Counted from the stretch's first letter, positions 34,678-43,474 are shown. The stretch: 64,000 nt of DNA from Paenarthrobacter histidinolovorans (GCF_014647595.1 NZ_BMPM01000001.1:682001-746000), one strand, 5' to 3'. Made by a program: numbers and translations. The notes: a model not told the origin generated them from the letters alone.

Positions 34678-35829
34678 TTAATCCTGGCCGAGTCCTGCGG
34701 CTGAGGTTTTCTTGCCTTCGACCTCGTTCAGGGTGCGGAGGTCGAAGATGCCGTTGATGTCGGCGGTCTTGGTGGTTCCCGCGTCCACGCCGTCCTGGAG
34801 GAGCTTCTTGTACGTCCCGGCGAGCGGGTCAGTGGTGAACTTGATGTTCTGGAGCGCACGCTCAATCACGTTCGCCGGGAGCGGCTTACCGGCAGTGTCC
34901 TTGAGGACCGCGTTGATGGTGGTCGCCTTCTCCTGCGCCGAAGCATTGTTGAGCCAGTTCACCGACTCCACGTGACCCTTCAAAAGTGCCTTCACAGTTT
35001 CCGGGTGCTCCGCGGCGAACTTCTTGTTCACAATCAGGATGGTGGTGGTGAAGTCACCGTTCTCCCACAGGTCCTTCTCGTCCACCAGGACCTTCGCCCC
35101 GGCCTCCAGGACCAGACGGGAAGCCCACGGCTCAGGCAACCACGCGCCGTCGAGCTTTCCGTCCTGGAAGAGCTTGAGCGACTGCGCGTTCTCGGTCGGA
35201 TTGATGTTCACATCACCACTGCCATCGGTGTTGGTCTTGAACCCCTGATGGCCCAACCAGGCACGCAATGCCACGTCCTGGGTTCCACCGAGCTGGGGCG
35301 TGCTCAGGACCTTGCCCTTGAGGTCGGCAGCGGAGGTGATCTCCGGCTTGACCACCAACTGCGCACCACCGGAAGCGGCACCGGCGATGATGCTGATGGA
35401 CTCGCCATTGCTCTTGACGTAGGAGTTGATCGCCGGGTTCGGGCCGATGTACGTGGCATCGATCGCTCCGGCGTTCAGGGCTTCAATGGCGGCAGGGCCG
35501 GCGTTGAAGACCTGCGTGCTGAGCTTGGTCTCGCCCAGTTCCTTGGCGAAAATGCCCTTGCTGGTGCCCACCAGCGCCGGGCCGTGCGTGACGTTGCTGA
35601 AGTAACCGAGCTTGAGCTCCGCCGCGGGCGTGGTGGCAGGAGCCGGGGCTGCCTGGTTGCTGTTGGAAACAGCCGACGCAACCGCAGCACCAGCACCAAT
35701 GAGCAGCACCAAACCAACGGCCAGGGCGATCTCTACTGTGCGGCGACGCTTGGGCTTGGACGCAGTCTCACCAGCGACGATGCGGGTGGTACCGGAATCG
35801 GGTTTCTGTGACTCGGGTGTGTTTGCCAT
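34678..35829 (-). CDS. ssuA: ABC transporter substrate-binding protein, sulfonate/taurine type
   Basis: 383 residues. A cytoplasmic, basic N-tail (KPKRRRTVE) leads into one hydrophobic segment IALAVGLVLLIGAGAAVASAV without a lipobox cysteine, so the protein is probably held by an uncleaved anchor or cleaved after Ala. The mature part follows the SsuA/TauA pattern: ELKLGYFSNVTHGPALVGTSKG, IEALNAGAIDATYIGPNPAIN and KLDGAWLPEPWASRLVLEAG. First gene of the importer operon. The 150-bp gap to mmuM should hold its promoter. Confidence 0.9.
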   Translation of the reverse strand: MANTPESQKPDSGTTRIVAGETASKPKRRRTVEIALAVGLVLLIGAGAAVASAVSNSNQAAPAPATTPAAELKLGYFSNVTHGPALVGTSKGIFAKELGETKLSTQVFNAGPAAIEALNAGAIDATYIGPNPAINSYVKSNGESISIIAGAASGGAQLVVKPEITSAADLKGKVLSTPQLGGTQDVALRAWLGHQGFKTNTDGSGDVNINPTENAQSLKLFQDGKLDGAWLPEPWASRLVLEAGAKVLVDEKDLWENGDFTTTILIVNKKFAAEHPETVKALLKGHVESVNWLNNASAQEKATTINAVLKDTAGKPLPANVIERALQNIKFTTDPLAGTYKKLLQDGVDAGTTKTADINGIFDLRTLNEVEGKKTSAAGLGQD

Positions 35830-35981
35830 GGGAGGTCCTTATGGGAAGTGGGATGCGAAGGGGGCGAAGATCAGGCCCCGTGACATCGCCCGTGTTGGGC
35901 AAGCAAGGACCATTCCGGAGAGGTCATGCCTTCACAGTAGGGACTGTCATATTTCGGCTTCAATCCCGTAGAAATCAAGGT

Positions 35982-36935
35982 TCACGCAGGTTCACGTGGC
36001 GTCATATTCGCTGCCAGCTCTTCAATGTCGCGCGGAGTTGTGCGGCAGCATCCACCTATGAGACGGGCTCCACGCCCGCGCCAGTGCGCAGCGTTGCCCG
36101 CCAGCGTGCCGCCACCGTGAGTGCCTTCGGACGGGCCCCAGGTTTTCGTCACGGCGTCGTAACTCTCGCCCGAGTTCGGGTACGCCACCAAGGCTTTACT
36201 GGAGAACTTCTGAAGGTTGCCCAGCGCATCCGACACCAGTTCCAGCGGCACGCAATTAACGCCGACGGCGGCCACGCGCGGTTCCGCGCTGAGCAGCGCA
36301 GCAACCTGCTCCAACGGCGTTCCGTCACTGATGTGGCCGCTGTCCCGCAGCGTAAACGTGAACCAGGATTCGACGTCGTAGTCCGCCACGAGCGCCAACA
36401 GCGCCCCTGCCTCGGCGTACGACGGCAGCGTCTCGCACGCCAGGAAATCCGCGCCAGCCTCCGCGAGCGCTGCGATCCGGGGCCGGTGGAAGTCCCGGAA
36501 TTCCGCGGCGGAAAGCGTGTAATCGCCCCGGTATTCGGAGCCGTCAGCAAGGTAGGCGCCGTAGGGACCAACGGATCCGGCCACCAACAGTGCGCCCGCA
36601 TCCGGGTTGGCCGCAGCGTGTTCGTTCCGGGCCTCATCGGCCAAGCGGACGCTCAGGGCAACCAGTTCCAACGACTCTTCAACGGAAAGCCCACGCCGCG
36701 CGAATCCCTGCGGAGTGGCCTGGTAGCTGGCGGTAATCGCCACGGAGGCTCCGGCGTCGAAGTAGTCGCGGTGGACCTGCTTGATCAGGTGCGGCTGTTC
36801 CAGCAGGACCTTGGCCGACCACAGGGCATCTTCCAGATCGCAGCCGTGGGCTTCCAGTTCCGTGGCCAGCGCCCCGTCCAGGACAAGGTCCTTCCCGGAA
36901 GCCAAAAGGGTGCTGAGTGTGGTGTTCTGTGGCAT
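35982..36935 (-). CDS. mmuM: homocysteine S-methyltransferase
   Basis: 317 residues of the zinc-dependent homocysteine methyltransferase family, transferring a methyl group from S-methylmethionine or SAM to homocysteine. Zinc ligands are the cysteine of VGVNCVPLELV and the pair in IGGCCRTTPRDI. The N-terminal LVLDGALATELEAHGCDL is typical of MmuM. The ATG at 36935 has an AAGGA just upstream; a longer reading would start inside the upstream terminator hairpin. It lies between the cys operon and the Ssu-type importer, linking the island to methionine supply. Confidence 0.92.
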   Translation of the reverse strand: MPQNTTLSTLLASGKDLVLDGALATELEAHGCDLEDALWSAKVLLEQPHLIKQVHRDYFDAGASVAITASYQATPQGFARRGLSVEESLELVALSVRLADEARNEHAAANPDAGALLVAGSVGPYGAYLADGSEYRGDYTLSAAEFRDFHRPRIAALAEAGADFLACETLPSYAEAGALLALVADYDVESWFTFTLRDSGHISDGTPLEQVAALLSAEPRVAAVGVNCVPLELVSDALGNLQKFSSKALVAYPNSGESYDAVTKTWGPSEGTHGGGTLAGNAAHWRGRGARLIGGCCRTTPRDIEELAANMTPREPA

Positions 36936-36944
36936 GGGTCCTTC

Positions 36945-37018
36945 CCCAAAAAAGAAAACCGCAGCTTGTTCGAAATTCCCGCCGTACAACGTGAGGAGTC
37001 GCGAACAAGCTGCGGTTT
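36945..37018 (-). terminator. strong rho-independent terminator after cysN
   Basis: Perfect 17-bp arms (37002-37018 and 36956-36972, AAACCGCAGCTTGTTCG) around a 29-base loop, followed on the minus strand by TTTTCTTTTTT. It begins 16 bp after the cysN stop and its T-run ends about ten bases before the mmuM start codon. Confidence 0.92.
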
Positions 37019-37034
37019 GTGACTACGTATGACC

Positions 37035-38438
37035 CTAGATGACGTAACGTTCGTCTTCGTGGTCACCCGGGTGGTCTTTGACCAGACCGGCGGCCAGGGT
37101 GTTTCCGTCGATCGGGTCGATCACCAGGAACGCTCCGGTACGGCGGTGGTGCAGGTAGTTCTCCAGCGGCAACGCTGCGGCGAGGCGGAGCTGCGCGTGT
37201 CCGATGTCGTTGAGCTCCAGGGTGGACGCCGGCTCCACGTTGAACGTGGCCAGATCCAGCTTGCCCGTAACGTTGCGGACCAGCGCTTGGACCGTGCGTG
37301 TACCGTGCTTCACCAGGACCTTCTGGCCTTCACGGAGGGGCTTCGGCGAGAGCCACGCCAGCGACGCATACAGGTCAGCCGTGCTTTCCCGGACAGTCCC
37401 GGCTGCGGCGATTGTGTCGCCACGGGCGATGTCGATCTCGTCAGCCAAACGAATGGCAACGGACTGGGGCGCTGCGGCTTCGTCCAGCGACTGGCCGGCG
37501 AAGTCGATGCCGATCACCGTGGTGGTGCGGGGCTCGTGGCCCGGGCTGATGACGGAAACTTCGTCGCCGACCTTCACGGAGCCCTCGGTGATCTGGCCGG
37601 CGTAGGCGCGGTAATCGCGGTACGCCTCCACATCGAGCCCGGCAGCTACAGCATCCGGAGCCAGGGCACCCTGGGGACGGATCACCAGCTGGACCGGGAA
37701 ACGGAAGCTCTCCAGTTCGGCTTCGAGTTCGTCAGCAGCGGGGAGGGTTTCGAGGACCTCCAGCAGCGCAGGACCGGTGTACCAAGGGGTGCGCTCGGAG
37801 CGGTCCACCACGTTGTCGCCGTCCAGGGCGGATACGGGGACCACCAGCAAATCTGCGACACCATCCGAACCAAGGCCGAGTTCACGCGCAACTTTCTGCA
37901 CGTCGGTCTCGATGTCGCGGAATACCTGCTCGCTGAAGTCCACCAGGTCGATCTTGTTCACAGCCACAATCACGTGGGCAACACGCAGCAACTGCAGAAC
38001 GGACAGGTGCCGGCGGGTCTGCTCCAGCACACCCTTGCGGGCGTCAATGAGTACGACGACGGCATCCGCAGTGGAAGCGCCTGTCACCGTGTTCTTGGTG
38101 TACTGAACGTGGCCGGGGCAGTCCGCCAGGATGAAGCTGCGGCGGTCCGTTGCGAAGTAGCGGTAAGCCACATCGATGGTGATGCCCTGCTCACGCTCGG
38201 CACGCAGGCCATCGGTCAGGAGGGCCAGGTCAATGCCGCCCTTCTCCCCACCGAAGCCGCGGTCCGCGGAGGTGCGGGCGACTGCGTCGAGCGTGTCAGC
38301 AAGAATCGCCTTGGAATCGTGAAGGAGGCGGCCCACCAAAGTGGACTTGCCATCGTCGACCGATCCGGCAGTTGCGAAACGGAACAGTGTTGTGGGCAGG
38401 GCTGTTTCCAGTCCGGCAGCCAATGTTTCGGTGCTCAT
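37035..38438 (-). CDS. cysN: sulfate adenylyltransferase subunit 1 (GTPase)
   Basis: 467 residues. GTPase motifs are GSVDDGKS at 25-32, DCPGH at 106-110 and NKID at 161-164, followed by elongation-factor-like barrels. Its GTP hydrolysis drives formation of adenylylsulfate by CysD. There is no C-terminal APS-kinase (CysC) fusion and no cysC in the window, which agrees with direct APS reduction by the CysH here. Its ATG directly follows the cysD stop (TAA ATG). The operon ends with the terminator at 36945. Confidence 0.96.
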   Translation of the reverse strand: MSTETLAAGLETALPTTLFRFATAGSVDDGKSTLVGRLLHDSKAILADTLDAVARTSADRGFGGEKGGIDLALLTDGLRAEREQGITIDVAYRYFATDRRSFILADCPGHVQYTKNTVTGASTADAVVVLIDARKGVLEQTRRHLSVLQLLRVAHVIVAVNKIDLVDFSEQVFRDIETDVQKVARELGLGSDGVADLLVVPVSALDGDNVVDRSERTPWYTGPALLEVLETLPAADELEAELESFRFPVQLVIRPQGALAPDAVAAGLDVEAYRDYRAYAGQITEGSVKVGDEVSVISPGHEPRTTTVIGIDFAGQSLDEAAAPQSVAIRLADEIDIARGDTIAAAGTVRESTADLYASLAWLSPKPLREGQKVLVKHGTRTVQALVRNVTGKLDLATFNVEPASTLELNDIGHAQLRLAAALPLENYLHHRRTGAFLVIDPIDGNTLAAGLVKDHPGDHEDERYVI

Positions 38439-39398
38439 TTAGAAGTAGCCGTCCTTCTTGCGGTCTTCCATGGCGGCCTCGGAGATGCGGTCATCTGCCC
38501 GGGTGGCGCCACGTTCTGTCAGGGTGGAGGCGGCGACTTCAACTACGACGTCGGCCACGGTGCGTGCATCGGACTCAACCGCACCTGTGCAGGACATGTC
38601 ACCTACAGTGCGGTAGCGCACCAGTTTGGTGATGACGTCCTCGTTGGGCAGCGGCTGGGACACTTCGCCCACAGCGCGCCACATGCCGTCGCGGGCAAAG
38701 ACTTCACGCTCGTGGGCGTAGTACAGGCTGGGGAGCTCGATATTCTCGCGCTCGATGTAGCGCCAGATGTCCAGCTCGGTCCAGTTGCTGATGGGGAACG
38801 CGCGGACGTGCTGGCCCACCGTGTGGCGGCCGTTGTACAGGTTCCACAGTTCGGGGCGCTGGTTACGCGGATCCCACTGGCCGAATTCGTCACGGAGGCT
38901 CAGGATGCGCTCCTTGGCACGGGCCTTGTCCTCGTCACGGCGGCCGCCGCCGAACACGGCGTCGAACTTGTTGCGCTGGATCGCGTCCAGCAGCGGAACG
39001 GTCTGCAGCGGGTTGCGGGTGCCGTCGGCACGCTCAGCCAATTCACCACGGTCGATGAATTCCTGCACGGAACCAACCACGAGCTTCAGGCCCAGGCGCT
39101 CAACGGTGCGGTCACGGAAGTCGATGACCTCAGGGAAGTTGTGGCCGGTATCGACGTGCAGCACCGGGAAAGGAACCTTGCCCGGCCAAAACGCCTTCGT
39201 GGCCAGGTGCAGCATCACCACGGAGTCCTTGCCACCGGAGAACAGCAGCGCAGGCTTCTCGAACTCGGCAACAACCTCGCGGATGATATGAATCGCTTCG
39301 GACTCGAGGGTGTCCAGGGAGCTCAGGCGCTCGACTGAGGGGGCGTCGACTGCCGCTGCAACTTCCACCGTGGACTCCTCTTTTGTGTACGTGCTCAT
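38439..39398 (-). CDS. cysD: sulfate adenylyltransferase subunit 2
   Basis: 319 residues of the PP-loop ATP pyrophosphatase superfamily. The ATP-binding motif SGGKDS is at 54-59, and HVDTGHNFPEVIDFRD and FGGGRRDEDKARAKER are CysD signatures. The C-terminal KKDGYF is the usual ending. The ATG at 39398 overlaps the cysH stop (ATGA), so translation is coupled; an ATG five codons upstream is unlikely. It forms the CysDN complex that makes APS from sulfate and ATP. Confidence 0.96.
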   Translation of the reverse strand: MSTYTKEESTVEVAAAVDAPSVERLSSLDTLESEAIHIIREVVAEFEKPALLFSGGKDSVVMLHLATKAFWPGKVPFPVLHVDTGHNFPEVIDFRDRTVERLGLKLVVGSVQEFIDRGELAERADGTRNPLQTVPLLDAIQRNKFDAVFGGGRRDEDKARAKERILSLRDEFGQWDPRNQRPELWNLYNGRHTVGQHVRAFPISNWTELDIWRYIERENIELPSLYYAHEREVFARDGMWRAVGEVSQPLPNEDVITKLVRYRTVGDMSCTGAVESDARTVADVVVEVAASTLTERGATRADDRISEAAMEDRKKDGYF

Positions 39399-40129
39399 GT
39401 GTGTAGTCCGCATTCTGTCTTGTCGGAACCTGCCCAGCGGCCGGCTCGGGAGTCTTCACCCGGGGCCACTTTGCGGGTGCAGGGCTGGCAGCCGATGGAC
39501 GGGTAGCCCTGGCTCAGGAGGGGGTTAACGGGGAGGATGTTGTCCTCGGAGTACTCCAGCAATTGATCGAAGGACCAGTCCACCATCGGGTTCACCTTGA
39601 CCAGGCCGAAACCTTCATCCCAGGTGACTACCGGTGTGTTGGTGCGGGTGGGGGCTTCGTCGCGCCGGACGCCGGTAAACCACACCTCGTAGCCGGACAG
39701 CGAACGCCGCAGCGGCTGGACCTTGCGCAACGCGCAGCACTGTGCGGCGTCCCGGGCGAACAGATCCTTGCCCAGCAGGCGGTCCTGCTGCTCCACGGTG
39801 TTCTCCGGCAGGACGTCCACTACGTTGACGCGCAGGTTGGCGGCTACTTCGTCGCGGGTCTCGTAGGTTTCCTTGAAGTGGTAGCCGGTTTCGAGGAACA
39901 AAACGTCGACGCCGGGAAGCTGGTCCGCGACCAAAGCCGGCAGGACGGCGTCGGCCATGGAGCACGCAACGGTGATGGCGGGCAGCTCGAAGTTCCGCGC
40001 CACCCAGGCGATCGCTTCCTGGGCCGTGGCGTTCCAGCCGAGCTCCGCTGCACCGGCGTCGGCCAATGCTTTGAGCTCGTCGTGGGACCTCAGCGTGCGC
40101 ACGGCCGGGAGCGTTTGGGGATCTGTCAT
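39395..40129 (-). CDS. cysH: adenylylsulfate (APS) reductase, [4Fe-4S] type
   Basis: 244 residues. It has the cysteine pairs Cys131-Cys132 and Cys214-Cys217 (GCQPC) that bind the [4Fe-4S] cluster of APS reductases and are absent from PAPS reductases, and the catalytic Cys240 in the C-terminal tail ECGLHT. FTGVRRDEAPTR is the substrate loop. It reduces APS to sulfite using thioredoxin or a similar thiol. The absence of APS kinase nearby supports APS as substrate. Overlaps both neighbours by four bases. Confidence 0.94.
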   Translation of the reverse strand: MTDPQTLPAVRTLRSHDELKALADAGAAELGWNATAQEAIAWVARNFELPAITVACSMADAVLPALVADQLPGVDVLFLETGYHFKETYETRDEVAANLRVNVVDVLPENTVEQQDRLLGKDLFARDAAQCCALRKVQPLRRSLSGYEVWFTGVRRDEAPTRTNTPVVTWDEGFGLVKVNPMVDWSFDQLLEYSEDNILPVNPLLSQGYPSIGCQPCTRKVAPGEDSRAGRWAGSDKTECGLHT

Positions 40130-41868
40130 TGGAGGTCTCCTTCATCTGCGGAGTGTGCCCACTCGGCGAAGGTCTGGCCCTCGGCGCCTACGGCGACGAA
40201 CTTGCGGACCACGCGCTCCACGTAATCGGGCAGGTCTTCCACCGTGACCTTGAGGCCGCGGACGGTACGTCCCAAACCGGCTTCCTCGCGCTGGTTGTTG
40301 GCCAGCCCGCCGCCGAGGTGGACCTGGAAACCGGGGGTGGGGTCGCCGTCGGGCGTTGGCAGCATCATGCCCTTCAGGCCGATATCGGCCGTCTGGATAC
40401 GGGCGCAGGAGTTCGGGCAGCCGTTGATATGGAGGGATAGTGCCGAGGGCAGCTGCTTGGTCTCCACGAGGTCGGCCAGGCGGCGTTCCAGTTCGGCAAT
40501 GGCCGTGGCCGCGGTGACCTTGGTTTCCACGATGGCCAGCTTGCAGAACTCGATGCCGGTGCAGGCAATGGTGCCGCGGCGGAACACGGACGGGCGGGCG
40601 GAGAGGCCCAGGGTGTCCAGTTCAGCGATGAGTGGCTCCACCTCATCTTTGGCCACGTCCAGGATGACGAGCTTCTGGTGCGGAGTGGTGCGCAGACGGT
40701 AGCTGCCGTGCTTCTCCAGGGTGTCAGCCAGCGTCACCAGTGCCTCGCCGGACGTGCGGCCCACGGTTGGCGTGACGCCGATGAAGAACTTGCCGTCCTT
40801 CTGCTCGTGCACGCCGATGTGGTCACCCGGCGCGGTGGGCTTGGGCGCGGCAGGGCCGTCCGGAAGCTTGAAGCCAAGGTATTCGTCTTCGAGGATCTGG
40901 CGGAACTTGGCTGGACCCCAGTCGTTCATGAGGAACTTCAGGCGGGCCTTGGTGCGCATGCGGCGGTAACCGTAGTCACGGAAGATGCTGGTGACGCCGA
41001 GCCACACTTCAGCGGCCACGTCGGCGGAAACGAAAACACCCAGGCGTTCGGCCAGGCGTGGGTTGGTGGACAGGCCGCCGCCAACCCAGAGGTCATAGCC
41101 AGCGCCGAGCTCGGGGTGGACCACGCCGACCAGGGCGAAGTCGTTGATCTCGTGCACTACGTCCTGGGACGGGTGGCCCGTGATGGCGGTCTTGTACTTG
41201 CGCGGCAGGTTGGCGAGCTCGGGGTCGCCGATGAAGCGCTCTGCGAGTTCGTGGATGAGCGGCGTCGGATCGATGATCTCGTCCTTGGCAATGCCCGCAA
41301 CCGGGGAGCCGAGGATAACGCGGGGGACGTCGCCGCACGCTTCAGTGGTGGACAGGCCGATGCCCTCCAGACGGCGCCAGATTTCCGGCACATCCTCCAC
41401 GCGGATCCAGTGCAGCTGGATGTTCTGGCGGTCCGTAAGGTCGGCCGAGCCGCGTGCGAAGTCCACGGAGATCTGGCCGATGACCCGCAGCTGCTCGGTG
41501 GTGAGTGCACCGCCGTCGATGCGGACGCGCAGCATGAAGTACTTGTCTTCGAGCTCGTGCGGTTCAAGCGTTGCGGTCTTGCCGCCGTCGATCCCGGGCT
41601 TGCGCTGGGTGTAGAGGCCCCACCAGCGGAAACGGCCGTGGAGGTCGGTTCCGTCGATCGAGTCGAAGCCTTCCTTGGAGTAGACAGACTCAATCCGCTC
41701 ACGGACGTTCAGGCCGTTGTCTTCCTGCTTCCAGGTCTCGTTGGCGTTGAGCGGCGCAGTGCCATCAACCTTCCACTGGCCGTGGGGCTTGGCCGCCGGG
41801 CGGGTGCGTGCTGGGCGCGAAGGGACTGCGGCGTCAGCGGACGCACCGGCTACAGCTGTATCTGTCAT
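40126..41868 (-). CDS. sir: ferredoxin-type sulfite reductase (nitrite/sulfite reductase family, SirA-like)
   Basis: About 580 residues with the tandem ferredoxin-like and siroheme domains of the plant/mycobacterial type. The cluster/siroheme ligands are Cys436 and Cys442 (ACTGIEFCK) and Cys484 and Cys488 (NGCPNSCAR). Tyr86 (WGLYTQRKPG) and Cys178 (TEACGDVPR) are 92 residues apart, the same spacing as the Tyr-Cys crosslink I recall for M. tuberculosis SirA, which favours sulfite over nitrite. The start is MTDTAVAGASADA at 41868. There is no flavoprotein CysJ, so electrons should come from ferredoxin via an FprA. Coupled to cysH by ATGA. Confidence 0.93.
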   Translation of the reverse strand: MTDTAVAGASADAAVPSRPARTRPAAKPHGQWKVDGTAPLNANETWKQEDNGLNVRERIESVYSKEGFDSIDGTDLHGRFRWWGLYTQRKPGIDGGKTATLEPHELEDKYFMLRVRIDGGALTTEQLRVIGQISVDFARGSADLTDRQNIQLHWIRVEDVPEIWRRLEGIGLSTTEACGDVPRVILGSPVAGIAKDEIIDPTPLIHELAERFIGDPELANLPRKYKTAITGHPSQDVVHEINDFALVGVVHPELGAGYDLWVGGGLSTNPRLAERLGVFVSADVAAEVWLGVTSIFRDYGYRRMRTKARLKFLMNDWGPAKFRQILEDEYLGFKLPDGPAAPKPTAPGDHIGVHEQKDGKFFIGVTPTVGRTSGEALVTLADTLEKHGSYRLRTTPHQKLVILDVAKDEVEPLIAELDTLGLSARPSVFRRGTIACTGIEFCKLAIVETKVTAATAIAELERRLADLVETKQLPSALSLHINGCPNSCARIQTADIGLKGMMLPTPDGDPTPGFQVHLGGGLANNQREEAGLGRTVRGLKVTVEDLPDYVERVVRKFVAVGAEGQTFAEWAHSADEGDLQ

Positions 41869-41911
41869 ACATCGACTGTAGGTCTGGCCAGATTTCGCCA
41901 GCAAAGGTCCG

Positions 41912-41941
41912 GAAATGTTGAGTCACCTAGGGAAACATTTC
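41912..41941. promoter_or_regulatory. inverted repeat in the sulfite reductase promoter region
   Basis: GAAATGTT and AACATTTC are perfect 8-base arms with a 14-base spacer, about 45 bp upstream of the sir start. A sulfur-responsive repressor or activator site is possible; no known consensus is claimed. Confidence 0.5.
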
Positions 41942-41953
41942 GTCACGAACACG

Positions 41954-41979
41954 CCAGCGGCCTTGTTCCGGGCCGCTGG
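41954..41979 (-). terminator. hairpin after the sirohydrochlorin chelatase gene
   Basis: CCAGCGGCC and GGCCGCTGG form a 9-bp perfect stem with an 8-base loop, downstream of the chelatase stop and upstream of the sir promoter region. There is no long T-run, so termination may be partial. Confidence 0.55.
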
Positions 41980-42021
41980 ATATGCAGTTCCCCGAAGTCC
42001 GGTTTTCCTTGCAAACAAAGG

Positions 42022-42726
42022 TTAGGAGAGGCTTTCCAACACAGCGTCGTAGCGTTCCAGGGCAATCTCGGCCAGAACCTTCGATGGCAGCAGTGGAGCC
42101 GCAACAACGTCCGCACCTGCTTTGGCCAGCTGGTCGTGGAAGTAGCCGGTTGCCAGCAGGTAGGAGGCAATGAAGACCCTGCCTGTCCCACCGTCGGCGG
42201 CGAGTTCGGCACGCAAGGAGGCGACGCCGTCGGGCACTGTTGGCTGGGCACTGGCACCATAGGCGACCCGCACCTTGTTCGGCAGCAGCTCCCCCAGCAG
42301 GCGCGCCTGCTCCTCCGAGTCCACCGATCCGTCCGGCAGCGACGAGCCCGCGGCGGCCAGCAGGACGCCGTCGTCCTCTTGCAGGCCTGCCGCCCGCAAG
42401 TGGGTCGCCAGTAGTTCGGCAAGCCGCGGATCCGGGCCTAGCGGCCTGGCGGCCACCACCTCGGGCCGGCTTTTGATCGCTTTGGGCACGTCCACCTTGA
42501 TGTGGAAGCCGGTGGACAGCAAAAGCGGTACGACGACGGCGGCAGTCCCCTCGGGCAGGCCCTCCACCACGCCGCCCAATTCGGGTTCCTGGACGTCAAC
42601 GTAGGCCTCAACCACCCGCAGTCCGGGACGGAGTTCCCCGATCTCGGCCATGACCCGGCGGATGGCCGCCTGGCCCTCAGCGTTGCGGGTTCCGTGGGCG
42701 CAAGCGATCAAAACGGGGCTGTTCAT
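42022..42726 (-). CDS. sirohydrochlorin chelatase (CbiX/SirB family)
   Basis: 234 residues in two similar halves. The metal-handling histidines of the family are His11 (ACAHGTRN) and His75 (LSTGFHIKVDVPK), both in the N-terminal half; the C-terminal half repeats the fold (FIASYLLATGYFHDQLAKAG). It inserts Fe2+ into sirohydrochlorin to make siroheme. The ATG at 42726 (MNSPVLIACAHG) is the family start; a longer reading crosses into the divergent gene. It sits directly upstream of the siroheme-using sulfite reductase, which supports iron rather than cobalt as metal. Confidence 0.88.
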   Translation of the reverse strand: MNSPVLIACAHGTRNAEGQAAIRRVMAEIGELRPGLRVVEAYVDVQEPELGGVVEGLPEGTAAVVVPLLLSTGFHIKVDVPKAIKSRPEVVAARPLGPDPRLAELLATHLRAAGLQEDDGVLLAAAGSSLPDGSVDSEEQARLLGELLPNKVRVAYGASAQPTVPDGVASLRAELAADGGTGRVFIASYLLATGYFHDQLAKAGADVVAAPLLPSKVLAEIALERYDAVLESLS

Positions 42727-42759
42727 GGGAGCTAGCGTAACGTTGAGCCAGCACCTGTT

Positions 42760-43461
42760 GTGAAGCACGTTAAGAAAGAACCAGTCCACTTGATTTCCAT
42801 TGACATTGTTCTTCTCTGGCTTGACCTCATCGGCGTGTTCTTTTTCGCAGTTTCCGGGTCATTGTTGGCCGCCCGGAAGCAGTTCGACTTTGTTGGCTCC
42901 ATACTGCTTGCCTCCATCGCGGCCCTGGGCGGCGGGGTGATCCGCGACATCGTCATCAATGCCGGGCCTCCCATCGCCTTCACGAATCCTGCCTATCTGG
43001 CGCCGCCGCTGCTCGCAGCCATGCTGGTCTACTACCTGTTTTCGTCGGTCCAGCGCTTCACCTCGCTTTTGACACTGTTCGACGCCGGCGGCCTCGCCCT
43101 GTTCTGCATCACCGGCACCCTGAAGGCGATCAGCGCGGGCATGAACCCGGTAGCCGCGATTTTGCTGGGCGTAACCACGGGAGTGGGCGGCGGTTTGCTG
43201 CGGGACATCACGGCCAATGAAATCCCAACGCTGTTCAACAACCGCGATATCTATGCGCTGCCTGCCTTCGTGGGGGCGGGCTTGACCACGTTGATGTGGC
43301 ACCTTGGGCTCTTCACCGGACTCACGGCCTGTGTCATTGCCGGTGTTGTTTTCGCCTTCCGGGTGACGGCCTGGCGACGCGGCTGGTATGTGCCATTGGC
43401 TGTCCGGGGATGGCACCGTGCCGGTACCGGTGGGGGCGCAATTTCGGGTGCCCGGGATTAG
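42760..43461 (+). CDS. trimeric intracellular cation (TRIC) channel family protein (UPF0126/YadS)
   Basis: 233 residues with six to seven hydrophobic helices arranged as two repeats. Each has the glycine-rich motif of the family: IAALGGGVIRDIVIN near 50 and VTTGVGGGLLRDITAN near 145, with DLIGVFFFAVSG at the first helix. Prokaryotic members have been crystallised as trimeric potassium channels. The start is a GTG at 42760 without a clear ribosome site, 33 bp from the divergent chelatase start. It is 13 bp upstream of the SUKH-like gene. Confidence 0.88.
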   Translation: MKHVKKEPVHLISIDIVLLWLDLIGVFFFAVSGSLLAARKQFDFVGSILLASIAALGGGVIRDIVINAGPPIAFTNPAYLAPPLLAAMLVYYLFSSVQRFTSLLTLFDAGGLALFCITGTLKAISAGMNPVAAILLGVTTGVGGGLLRDITANEIPTLFNNRDIYALPAFVGAGLTTLMWHLGLFTGLTACVIAGVVFAFRVTAWRRGWYVPLAVRGWHRAGTGGGAISGARD

Positions 43462-43474
43462 CTAGGATAAGAGC

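Noticed and set aside
36945..37018. SAM riboswitch upstream of mmuM
   Set aside because: The structure is one long simple hairpin plus T-run with no conserved core of any SAM riboswitch class that I can recognise.
37029..39338. A 769-codon open frame on the plus strand opposite cysN and cysD
   Set aside because: It is the antisense frame of two unmistakable genes with complete motifs. Its translation has low complexity typical of high-GC shadows (Val/Gly/Gln/His-rich) and no recognisable domain.
40126..41868. Assimilatory nitrite reductase as the main call
   Set aside because: Family overlap allows it, but the operon with cysH, cysD, cysN and the chelatase, plus the conserved Tyr-Cys pair, favours sulfite reductase. 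No nitrate reductase or nitrate transporter is linked.
40678..42414. A 578-codon open frame opposite sir and the chelatase
   Set aside because: It crosses two real genes and the intergenic promoter between them, has no motif and no ribosome site.
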